A DNA stretch of 64,000 bases from the NCBI RefSeq assembly GCF_050436995.1, contig NC_134747.1, positions 1,681,501-1,745,500 of the forward strand. Direction: 5' to 3'. The number at the start of each line of letters is the position of its first letter. The stretch's first letter is position 1. Made by a program: the position numbers and the translations under genes. This DNA comes from Anticarsia gemmatalis. Lineage: Eukaryota; Arthropoda; Insecta; Lepidoptera; Erebidae. A model generated the notes under the pieces. That model was given only the letters and a program-made list of their open reading frames with translations, ran no database searches and was not told the DNA's origin. This document shows, piece by piece, positions 37,701 to 49,900 of this stretch.

Positions 37701-40258
37701 ACGTCTCGAGTGGCTATTAAGAAAACATTTGCGTCTGTTTTCAAACGATTTGCAATACGTGGCAAATGTAATAAATGTAACAATCCAGAAATATGATGCA
37801 ATTTACATGCCTCTTTTGACATGTGATTTTCAAAGCTGGTAATTGAGTAGATTTTGTGTAATAGGTATTTGTTTTTCTTTCTAGTAATCTCATGAGTCAT
37901 AAGATTAGAATTTTATATTTAATAACATGGTGTCGTTGACGAATGAATTAGCTACACTTTTCTGCGACCTTTACGGAAGATAATTAAAATATTTAGAGTC
38001 TAGAAAGTTTTTTCGCCGAAAGAAAAACCCTATTGATCTATTAAACAGTTTGTCAGGCAAAGAATACAAGGTACCTAAGTATATTACTCAGTTAATATTT
38101 CAACGAGGTTAAACCGTTACCGCAAATTTATTCCATCCAAGAAAATAATCGCACTTCAACCAAAGTTTGGCAGGAGACTTAACAAACATACAAATTACGG
38201 AAACTTAGTTAAGAACTTAGTTAGGAACTATAATCACACAAGCCACTTTTAAAATTCAGTCTAGAAAACTCACGACGGTGGTAGCTATCACACCATAAAT
38301 ATTCCTAGTTTTTTTTAAATCATGTAAAAGATGCTATCAAACGCATCTCATAACGCATACTGCATAAAACATGGAAGAAGTTTCTTGAATTACACATCTG
38401 CATGCTTTTCTTTTTATTCCCTTATGGCCTTGCGATGTGCAGCTATACAATAAACTGTAGGGCAGTGTAGGGGGGCCGACTCCAATCACACAATACCAAG
38501 ATACATTTCAAAATCAGCCTTATGTTTAAAGCTGTAAAGTTTAAAATTCTTTAAAGATACCTTTCGTTGAGAGTGTTTTCGATCTAAGTTACGCGAAAGT
38601 AGACTTTATTTAAGTTTATATAAGGTTCATTATGTTTTATTTCTGTAGAATGGTCTGGAAGGTTCGCGTTTTACGCGGTTCTTGCCGGTGCGTGTTCTAA
38701 CCACAAAAGATATAAAGTAGGTATGTACTAGTAAGGACATGGAATTAAAACAATAGAAACATGATACGTTTTTGAAACAAATAAAAATAAATGTAAGTAC
38801 GTAAATAAAATCAAAGGTACAGCAAAGTCTTATGTGTCTTGGATTCTTCCTAGTCACATAAGACTAGTATATTAGTATATTCTAGTCTATGCTGAATGAG
38901 TGTTAAGTGACTTCACCAAAAAATGTTATGACTGAAAATAAGGAAATATCAATAATATGTTCAGACAAGTTACAAAACTCTGTAGCTCAATTGTGGATTA
39001 TTGCAAATATGGTCAATGACCTTATTGCACAAGTCATAAAGTCTGTTCTGTCTTTCTGTATTTCTTTAAATTGCAATCCCTACTTTCTGTTTAACACCTA
39101 CGTTTTTAAGAATGCATGGTTGGGTTTTGTTTAATTTAATATGGAGGAAAGATTGAACAAATTTTTCGAAATATTGGTACAGAAATAATCAAGTCAAAAT
39201 AAAAAGAAACAAGGATACAGGACGCAATATACAGGATTTCAGGTCATAGTTTCTAACTCATTTACAATCTTGTTTTGTTTAGAACATATGAAATTCTTCA
39301 AAATATTCAAAAGCTTTGTAATTTCTTCATCTTTCTCATTTGCAAAGCTATTGTTAGAGAGTTACTGAACTATGATGGTAATATTTTTGTGCCTTGTACT
39401 ACTTGGAAGCCCGCCAAGATACTGATGTTTGTTGAAAGTTTAGGGCAAAAATAATTTGATTATAACAAAAGAGTTTCCATTCTACAAATTTTGGGATGGC
39501 ATACCTACTACTCACTGGCCACTCAGCTCGAGTATCGTCTCTAACGTCCATGGAGGGTATTGTAATATAATTTTGGATACTTTAGTATCCATTGGACGTT
39601 TGAGTAGCTAAATGACTATAGTGTGATATGTGAAAAATTATAAATATAATTTAATAACGGCTAATGTAGCTAAATTTATTTAGACAAATTCATTTATAAT
39701 AAGTTATTGTCTTTACTACATATCTCTTGATAAGTCAATCCTTTACTAGTACCACATGAATCAGACACTATCATTTAGACACCTATCTAGGCAATAAATG
39801 TATAGTTTGAAAAGTAAATTAAAAGCCTGACTGATAATGATTGTTATTAAACAAGATAAATGCAAATAAATCACGTGTCACACGTGTTTCTAGAGGTGTA
39901 ATTAGTAGGCATAGTTTTATCACAATAGTGGTCTAGATTTCATCATTATTTACTAAAATAGACTTGTCTAGTTCATATCAGACAAATCTTGGAGAGTTTA
40001 TCAAAATGAACACGTCTTTCAAGGTTTATTCTGCCCCTATTAATAGTTCATAATATAACTTGTATCAAAACAATTGATTTTCTTAACGTAATCATAAATT
40101 CAAGGCTACGGTATCACGATTTGTTTTGCTGCACACCTGTTCATTAGAAGTATAATACCTATATCATTATGGAGTACGTAATTAGTAAATAACTTACCTA
40201 AATCAAAGGATTTTATAGTCGCTAAAGCCTTCCACTTATCCTGTTTTGATTTGTCCAT
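34753..40258 (-). CDS. EIF2AK1: HRI-type eIF2-alpha kinase (EIF2AK1-like, BeK class)
   Basis: Three exons on the minus strand: 40258-40198, 36737-35374, 35082-34753; all in phase, 584 residues, start MDKSKQDKW. It phosphorylates eIF2-alpha in the cytosol to arrest initiation under stress. Seen: an HRI-like N-terminal helical region (about 30-120), Gly loop IAGGGFGSVFK (about 152-162), ATP lysine K175 in YAVKKV, alpha-C Glu 193, a Ser/Asp-rich kinase insert (about 216-326) typical of eIF2-alpha kinases, catalytic loop GIIHHDIKPSN (D420), DFG at 441, GTHLYAAPEQ, SDMYSLGIILLEM and a C-terminal coiled coil (about 545-584). SDMYSLG...ME is characteristic of HRI/PERK. There is no signal peptide or membrane segment, so it is not PERK, and no RWD or HisRS domain, so it is not GCN2. 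Odd: HHD replaces HRD. Drosophila lacks an HRI; Bombyx has BeK. It is convergent with the FAS1-domain gene and divergent from METTL13. Confidence 0.93.
36738..40197 (-). other. Intron 1 of the eIF2-alpha kinase gene
   Basis: A 3.46-kb intron with donor GTAAGT and a pyrimidine-rich acceptor (TCTCTCTTTTCAG on the minus strand). I see no clear repeat family or nested gene in it. A 75-codon plus-strand open frame at 38.9-39.1 kb has no splice or start context that would support a gene. Confidence 0.6.
36836..36843. promoter_or_regulatory. DRE-like palindrome TATCGATA
   Basis: A perfect copy of the insect DNA-replication-related element (bound by DREF/BEAF-type factors) about 100 bp upstream of exon 2 of the eIF2-alpha kinase. 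It may mark an internal promoter or be a chance occurrence. Confidence 0.25.
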
Positions 40259-40981
40259 TTTATTTGTCCTTTAGTTTTCCTCTCGTATCACTGATCAAAA
40301 TACTGGAGCCAAGACTTCAATTCAACAAAGTCTCGGAAAGCCATTTTTCAAGCAACTTCCATTGTCGTACAGGTTTTTACTAGTAAAATCTAAAACATTG
40401 CACTAAAATATTCATAACAACTAAAATAAAAAGACCACGACGATAATTTCACACACACAAATTCCTTGATTGACACGTTCTCTGACTGAACTAGCATAGA
40501 CAATAGAAGTTTGTTCATTTTTCAAGTGACATAATATAAAAAGTCCAGAAAGGAAAACAGACTACAATAAATTAATTTCAGTATTGTTTATTGAATAAAG
40601 TAAAAACATTACAAATAACAAATGTAAAAAATGATATTCCGAAACATGTCAACAAAATCAATTTTTTTGTGTAAAGATTTATGGTAGTTATTGAAGAAAA
40701 ATTCATGGCGTAACAAATTGAATAAACTTTTAAAATTATATTTTCATGGATTTGTTTAAAAGATTTGTTATTTAGGAATTAATAGTCAGAAAAGGGTCCA
40801 AACCTACGTACTCCGTAAATATTTTTTGGACCAGCACTAATTCTCTATGATTTTCTTCAATATGTCATAACATTAATCGCGTCAAAGTTGTCACTGCCAA
40901 TTTTTGACAGAAAAACAAACGCGCAATCCATGTGCATTAATAAATTTCATTAAATAAAGAGGAACTAAGTAAATAATAACA
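40259..40981. promoter_or_regulatory. Divergent promoter region between the eIF2-alpha kinase and METTL13
   Basis: The start codons of the two genes lie 723 bp apart on opposite strands, so both 5' UTRs and promoters must fit in this interval unless a non-coding upstream exon exists. The DNA is AT-rich, with no convincing TATA box or other core element that I can assign. Shared regulation is an inference from geometry. Confidence 0.5.
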
Positions 40982-43900
40982 ATGAACCTTTTGCCAAAAA
41001 GCCATAAGGAGTTCAGCGAAAAAGACTACTGGAACAAGTTCTTCAAAAAGCGAGGAAACAAAGCTTTTGAATGGTAGGTTATGTCAGCCAAATATTTCAA
41101 CAAAACACATTACATTTAATGCGAATATAGTCTAAATTTATTCCTTTCTCTCTGCGTACAGGTATGGAGAATACCTAGAACTATGTGGACAGCTGCATAA
41201 ATATATAAAACAGAAGGATGCAATATTAATTACGGGTTGCGGTAACTCAAGTCTAAGTGCCGACTTGTACGACGTTGGTTACCAAAACATCACTAATATC
41301 GACGTTTCTGAGGTCGTAATTAAGCAAATGAATTCTATAAATGCGCACAGAACGAGCATGAAGTTCCTCTGCATGGATGCATTAAAAACTACGTTTAATA
41401 ATGATGAATTTAACGTAGTTTTGGATAAAGGCACACTCGATGCGCTCATGCCTGATGATGCAGAAGAAACAAAACAGACCATAGACAAATATTTTTCTGA
41501 AATCAAAAGAGTCTTGAAGCTTGGAGGTCGATTTGTGTGTATATCACTGCTACAGAGTCATATTTTAAGTAAATTATTGGAGACTTTCTGTGATAAGTCT
41601 TGGATGTTCAGAGTAGTGAGGTGCCATGAAGCAGAGGAGAAGAATGCTGAGAACACTGATGGACCAACTTTACCTGTTTTTGTTGTAGTTGCTACTAAGT
41701 TTAAAGAAATGCCTCAACAGGTAATTATGTTTCAGAATGAAATTATTAAACTTGTAAAAAAAAATCGAACTTGTAGGTAGAAATATATACTTTACTACTA
41801 CTACTATAATCTTCAAAAATAATTTTGGACACATTATGTTGCAATTATTTACCCATTATTCATTTCATTAAATTTGTAGGTAGTTTAAAAAATAGGTACT
41901 TTCTCTACCCTAATATCTTTCTCAACAGATCACAGATATTACTACAAAAATATAAATTCAAATAACTTGACAAACTGTTTCTTGTATATTGCAGATATTA
42001 GAAGTGTGTATGGCTGGTGACAAAATGGTGAGACTCCAGACTCCTGAGGAGGTGAAGAGCTATGTGAAGTCAGCTCAAGACACTGCCTTTGTCACTAATG
42101 GACTGGCTAAAACTAGCTTAGATGATGATAATGAGGTTTGTACTGTCCATATTCATAATTTCAAACTATTTACGAAAATAGGATTACTTTAGCATTTTGC
42201 TTGTACTCTGCTAAAACTCCATGTAAAAAACATTCCTGACATCGCATGCTATGCATATTTTCGTCGTCAATAAGTTTGTCTTTGTTTCTGAATATGCATT
42301 TTATTGGGAACTTAGTATTGTGTATGAGTTTAAGGCGACCTGTGTTTATGTAAATACTTTCGGCGATTATTTCGAAAACACTAATAGGTTCTCCATTTAC
42401 CGTTACGTCTATCTGAAAGTACTCTAATCTTTATGCATCACATTAAAAATAATATTCAAAGTTTGTATTAAAAGATTTTACATAGGTACATAGTTAAAAT
42501 CACGCTATTGTCCCATAGGGGTAGGTCAGAGAACGAAAAGTTTTAATAAAATCCTTTTGGTTTGTTGTAGGTATCACTGGACCTAATGCAGCCTGGCGAG
42601 GACACGCCGCGGTACACACTGTACGTGGTTGACCAGAAACGATCACAAGCCATCAACAAGTATGCTGTCTTCATTGTACCTCAAGGAAGGTAAGTGATAT
42701 CAGGCCGAATTAACAATATAACATTTAAAGAATAATGCCTGGTTTCTGAAGTACGTTTAGCGGTAGTTTATCTATTCAAAGTGTCATATTGAGCTTAAAT
42801 GCTATTGAATAGCTAACTAAATGTACGTCAGAAACCAGGCATAAGTGAGGTACTATAGTTTTTATGTCATTGAATGATGGGGTCAAATAACACTGAATAA
42901 ATATTTATTTGAATAACATATATTTTGGGTTACTGACTTTGTATAACAATGCACGACACAAAAATTCGACGTAATCTTCAAATATTACACAATCATGTAC
43001 CCACACATAGTTTGCCTTCGGTTTGTCATATTTTAGACTTAAGTATTCGCCATGTTGATACTTGTAATTACTTAAGTTGGTAGTCGAAAAGCCACCAGGA
43101 CTTCGCGAATATTCCCTGTACTCGCTTACTAGTATATTATCTAATTCCAAACAAACAGCACAAATCTAATAAAAACCATAAAAATAATAAACATTCGTTC
43201 TAAGTTTACACGATGTATGTAGTTGTGCAAATAAAAATAAAGCTACCACAATACACTATAGATATAGTGCAGAAGTGTTAAAATAGCGTGCGCACGCAAA
43301 CAACGCCCACGCGCTTACGCCTTGTTGATACTGAGGATGTTATACATGGACTCTGCAACAATCCGTCTGTATATCAATAATATTAGAGATATTTAATGTG
43401 AACTTATCTCTTAAGGCCTATTCAGACACAAGCGTTATCCGCTAGTGGTATCGGCGGTAGCGAAAACCGGGAACCGGCCACACAAAAACGGGTTCTTCTA
43501 ATCCAGTGGTGCCCAACCAGTGGTCCGTGGAAGTCAAAATATGGTCCGCGAATTACTGTAAAATTAAACATTTTCAGGATGACTATTACACTTTATTTTT
43601 AATATACTTACGAAGTGGTCAATGCTAGCAAGAATAATATTAAGGTGCCAATACACAGAACCACCAGTTACTATAGTAACTAGTGGGTCACGGGACTCCT
43701 AGTGGAATCGGTATTTCAATCATGCTCACTGAATTTTCTGTCCGAAATTCAGTGGTTCTGTCTGCTATCCACCGTGGATAACGTTTAAGTCTGATTTTGT
43801 GTAGGTAAGTCTTTATAACATCACGTTTATAAATTTGATCTTTAAAAATTCTTAATGCCCTTTTAGTAGTATTTTTTTAACGAGGGAGGATTTGGGCCGC

Positions 43901-46900
43901 CACCACCACGCTGGCCAAGTGCGAGTTGGGGATTTTGTATGCCCTTAAGAATATGTTTAACAAACTTTTAGGCATGCAAAGTTTCATCACGATGTTTTTC
44001 TCCACCGTTGGATCAAGTGACAATAGCATCTAATTCACACAACTTTTAAAAGTCATTGATGTGTTTCTTGTCAATTACTTGCGTAGGAGGTGGCAACTTA
44101 TACCACTATCACCTATGATTGGTTGATGATTTCAGTATTATAAAAAATAATGTTTTAAATACAAGATATTCTTGAGCGAATCCGTATGCAATGGCTAGTG
44201 TTATAAAAGCAGGAGCGTCTGGATTGTGCATGTTGTCGACGCACCCCGCTGTTTACTGACCCGTAAACTTGCCCGGCTTTCAATACGGACAGACGTGCAG
44301 TGTTACTTTTATTATATTATTACAATTTTAATATTTTTTCACAAAAATATATTTAATAAAATTATAAAGTAAGGAAAGAACGGTAAAATTATTTGTCGTG
44401 TGTTTTGAGTTTTAAAAAGGTAGGTGAATGAGGATGAAAATTCATTTAGTTAATAATAAAATTAATGATAAAAAAATTGTGAATTAAATTAGATACAAAA
44501 ATATTTAGTGCGTAAAACGAATTCGGTAAGTACTCGTACTGAATACTACTACTTAAATTATGTTGTTGATAATGGCAGATTTTTTTACAATAAAATAATT
44601 AAAAATATAATTACGAATATATCTTATCAGAAACAGAGGAGCATATAACTATTTTTCAACCCGCAAATGAAAAGATAGTCCTCACTAAGAATTTCTAAAG
44701 CGTGTTTAACATTCTAGAAATAATGTGAACCTAGATTTTCTCAAGTGCTGTTACTCAAATAGGTCGGGTCAGGTATCCACGTGAGTGTTATCATAAACGA
44801 ACTAAAAACAGCGTACAGACTTTAAACTGGAACATTATTTTAATACTAGCTTCTGTCCGCGACTTCGTCCGCGTGAATAGATTTCCTTGAGTTAAGAGAA
44901 TCCTATGTATTAATCCTAGTTATCCATACTAATATTATAAAGCTGAAGAGTTTGTTTGAACGCGCTAATCTCAAGAACTACTGGTCCGATTTGAAAAAAT
45001 ATTTCAGTGTTAAATAGCCCATTTATCGCGGAAGGCTTATAGGCTGTATATCATCATTCTAGGACCAATAGGAGCAGAGTACCTACCAGTAAAAAATGTT
45101 ACAAAAACGGGGAAAATTATGACCAATTGTCTTTTATGTGACGCAAGCGAAGTTGCGCGGGTCATAAGCTATAAGTGTACCAAATCTCATTAAAATCCGT
45201 CCAGTAGTTTTGTTTTAATTCTCTGGTCTCTGCCTACCCCTATGGGTGATTTTAATTATGTATGTATGGTAGGTTTTTTGTGAAAGAGTATCTAACGTAC
45301 TTACATCCTTCCTTACAAACTTTCGCGTTTATAATAATAGTAGGATTTATATTTTTATCCAGCCGCGCGTTTTAAAATTAGCGTCCGTTGATGTTTTCAT
45401 GTCGTTTGACGATAAAATTAGTAAAAAATTAGAACTTTTAGAAAACAGCTTTTAGTGAGATTTACTCATGACTTTTGATAATTGTTATTGTATAATGTTG
45501 TAAAGAAAAGTGCGACATGACAGTTCAAATTGCCTTGTTTTTATAAAACCAATAAATTGGTCGTGCGACCGATATACTTACATAATAATATTTTTAAATG
45601 TTGCCTTACTTAAAAAAAAGTGAAATAGAGAGAGTGAAAAAAGTTCGGAAAAATGCTATTGGTCTTCTCTAATTTATATGAGAATATTTCTTAATAGTAG
45701 CGGAGTGTGGTAACGTGCTCGATAAATGGCAATTGGCTTTCCCCCTCAGGGGACTAACATTGTTAAATGCGAAACTAGGGTATTTTCCTTACACCTCTGC
45801 CTTATACCTTAGGGTATAACAGGCGTGATAATATGTAAGAGATCGCTTTTGCATCGCTGAAAAATACGGGTGATGTTGTTTTTCAAAAAAATATTTTGTT
45901 CTGAGTGCAAACATACTTAATTTTATTAGAATGATATTAACCCAAATTCCTACTAAATAGTATAAATAAGAGTAAATAAATAACCTCGTCACTGGCAGGT
46001 GTGAATCCATATATCAAACTAATCATAAACTGTTTATGATGAGCTGGAGCGCTGAGCTGTTTGTCTATGTCACTTTAATATACCTGCTTCAATCATTTTA
46101 ATGGCTGACGTGCGACACTCCTGGATAAACTAGATAATATTTTGCGAGGGATTAATTAGTTTATTAATTAGGTAATCTAATATATAAAATTCTCGCGTCA
46201 CAGTTTTCGTTGCCATACTCCTCCGAAACGGCTTGACCGATTCTCATGAAATTTTGTGAGCATATTGAGTAGGTAGGTCTGAGAAACGGCCAACATCTAT
46301 TTTTCATACCGCTAGGTGACACTTTTTTTATTTAGGTATATGGCATAACAACGTTTGCCGGTTCAGCTAGTTGTATTATATAATAATTTAAGACTGAACA
46401 GACTGGCTGCGAACACACAATTTTGATGCTTCTTAAAAAAAAGTAGATTTTTTTACGTTTAAAGAAAGCTACGAAGTATAAATTCTTGTGATTCGAAAGT
46501 AATTTCAAAACGTGTGCAAAATTTTACTACCTTACTAGTTTCCAATGTGTAACCGATCTTTAGTTGATATAGTTTCGAAAGTTAAAACTTTTATAGAGAA
46601 ATGCTCAAATATTCATTTCGTATGGCAATCGAACCAAGAACCACCAAAGCGTAACGATCATGATTTGATATCAATATTATGCCAACTAAATGAATAGGAA
46701 AGTGATTATGATCTACAAATGATAATATTTTTGCACCCATAATAAGGAGTGATAAACAAGTTATTCGTTGATTCTGATAAAAGTTGTATTTTGAGTTACA
46801 ACAACATTATTAATGCGATATTATGTACTATTGTAAGATAATTATGACAAATGACTCCTGCAATTATGTAGTCAACTTTCTAGAATTTTGGCACACAATG

Positions 46901-49900
46901 ATATATGCAAGTGTTCACACCTCTTACTATTTTTAAATGTGTCCATTAACAAAACGTATAAACAGACACGCCTACGAACTTCAGTTATATTGGTACACTT
47001 GTTGATCAACATTCTCAAGCGATGAACTCGCAATATTTACGTCAAAAATGTTTTTTTATAACTTGTTTTTAGGAAGGTGTTATGAAAACATATTTTGAAT
47101 TTCGAGTTGCGTAGTTCAGAATTTACGGGAATTTTTATATTGTCCAATAGTGTATTTTGTCCTGATTTTTGAAAAACAATTTTTATGTTATTTTAGACTG
47201 ACCAGTTGTTGTATTTTTACCCAAAAAACAGCAACACTCGTGATGGGCAAACAAAGAAATAAGTATATTTTAACTGTTTATATGTTTGTTTGTCCATCAT
47301 CCCTCGTATGTGGCTATCTTCCAATTGGTGTCACAGGATTTTACGAAATATGTTCTTGTTTTTGTACGGTGATCGTAAATCTTTTTTATTAAGTCGTTTG
47401 GAACGCAATTTCCTTGAATAACTCGGAGTTGCGAATTTTCTTAAAGAATGTACGATAGCATCATTTAAACGAAATCAGTAATATAAAACCATATACTGTT
47501 GTAAGTACAGGGTTGGAATCCCAGTCGAAAAAACTCTTAAAATTACTTTCAAGTATTCGTTTCGAGCTATGTCATAATTTTTTTTCTTCATATGAAAACA
47601 ACTCTCGCACTAAAAATAAGCCATTCATCACAACACCATAACAAACGTATAAGCTATTTATAGATCGGGAATCGAACTCCCAACACCTAATATAGAACAT
47701 TAACTGGCGTGTGACCATCTTTGCTTCTATATCTTAACGCGAAAAACATCGTCAGTCTTTACTTTTGCACATAAAGTGTAAATAAAGTAACTATTTCAAA
47801 AGTTTCTTCTCTCCTTTCCCAGAGAATCAGAGTGGTTATTCGGCACTCCTGCCGGTCGGCGACAGCTGCAGGATTCGGCGCGGTTCGGTCGGCTCGTGGT
47901 CGCCGTGTTACGACGAGGACACAAGTTCGAATCCCTTGACGCTGTGAAGGAGGAACTCGCACACGCCGCTAAGATGCTTATTCCGTATGGATTTATTGGA
48001 CAGGTAAGGAAATGTTTGGGAAATTACATAACATTTGACATAAATTATTTGATTACTGTCATATTGTGTTCCAAGTTGTTCTCTACTTGATACAGGGATA
48101 ATCCGGATTGAGTATAGGGTTATTTATTTTCAATACTATCTTCTAATCCCGATATATATGTACCTGCTACTCAATCTTGCCCGAATAAATGATAGGGTCT
48201 CCAGTTCAGCACTATCGGATATGAATTACGGATTTCAGTAATTGAGGTTGGACCTGGGTACTGTATGAGACCGCATTTTAGAAATATAAAAATGCACGAT
48301 CTCCTGAAGCATTCCTGAGTTCCGCTTCTATTTTTCAAGCATGATATTATTATATTATAGAAAATATGTAGTAATACATTGTCCTGTCGTCTCCATTTCA
48401 GATCCCATTCTTATCACTGGGTAGTGACGTGGGTCGTCGTGTCAAAGTGTATGAAGGCGCGTCGCAGATGTCCGGCCCCTTCGTAGTGGAAGATGTAGAC
48501 GTAGAGGGCGCTACACATAGGAGACTGGTCTTCTTGGACAACCAGTTCTTAGTGCAGTCTGAGGCTAAGTTGAAGACTGGTAGGTTTTGCTTGAAGATAG
48601 GAGTAGCTAAAATTTTAAGAAATAGTAAAAACTTTCGGCTCTGAAATCATGTCATGACAAAATCGGTTGTTGTGCTTAGACAAAGAATTTCATTTCCTAT
48701 TTAGACTGGATTTAATTTAGCCTAATAAACTGAATTTGTATATTATTATGACAGTTTTGTACAGGCAGTTGGGAAAATAGTGTTTTCTTTCATTTAACTT
48801 ACATCTTTTGTCTGAAATGATGAGCACGAGTATTTGTTCTGAGCCTGGATGTAAATGTATCTATATAAGTATGTATTTAGAAATATATAAGTATGTTTAT
48901 CAGTTATTTGGTTACCATAGTACAAGCTCTGCTTAGTTTGGAATCAAATGACCGTGTGTGAGTTGTCCAATAATATTTATTTTATTTATTTATTTAAATA
49001 AGAGAGTATTTCATACTTTCAAAACTAGCAGGTGACACTTATTTCCGTTCCTCATTTATATTTGAAAATTCAGATCTTGATATATAAACTTGACTCCAAA
49101 ACCTGGCAGTGTGGAATTTTACCTAATAATATTTTTTCAAATCATTACTTTCATATTTATGTATTCTCATTTCCAGTGAAAAGAAAAAACAAAACCAAAC
49201 TAGTAGTGGACTTCGGGCACATATCCTTATACCATTCATTCATGTGTGTTGGGGCTCAGCTCTCTCACACTCCTGCCTCAAGCATAGCGGTCCTCGGCCT
49301 CGGCGGCGGCAGTCTGTGCATGTTCCTGAGGAAGTGCTACGATGACTTGAAGGTCACAGCCGTGGACCTCGACCCTGCCATGCTGGAGATAGCGAGAGAC
49401 CACTTCGAGTTGCAGACTGATGAGCATTTGGAAGTACAGATTAAAGATGGGCTGGATTTTTTGAAGGATGAGGTTAAGAAAGGTGGGTAGTTTGATATTT
49501 ATAAATATTTAGGGGGTTTTTTAAGTAGGTTATGTGGTTAGTTGGTATATATTCTGTCATTCGGCTGAATTTGACCAGAATCGGTTCAGTAGTTTAGTCG
49601 TCAGCGTGATAGATATATTTATGAATGCAAGCACAGCGGTCCTTGGCTGAGGCGGGGGCAGTCTGTGCCCGTGCATGTTTCATAATTTAGTTAACCATTT
49701 CCGTAAAAATGTAATTTTTTTACAATACAATACATTTACAAAATTATCTCTCTCCATGTTTCAGGTAACAAATACTCGTGCGTGATGTTCGACATGGACA
49801 GTAAAGACCGCAGCGTGGGGCTCTCGTGTCCGCCGCGACAGTTCCTAGAGAACCATGTACTAGATGACGTCAGCAATGTACTGGCTGAAAATGGTGAGTG

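Noticed and set aside
38907..39134. 75-codon plus-strand frame in the eIF2-alpha kinase intron
   Set aside because: Starts at GTG, lacks flanking splice signals and has composition typical of chance AT-rich frames.
43500..43560. hAT-like terminal sequence (CAGTGGTGCCCAACCAGTGG)
   Set aside because: Resembles a hAT end, but no matching inverted end or 8-bp duplication could be found.
47150..47392. 80-codon plus-strand frame in METTL13 intron 4
   Set aside because: No ATG start, Phe/Tyr/Cys-rich composition from AT-rich repeat-like DNA; not joined in phase to METTL13 exons.
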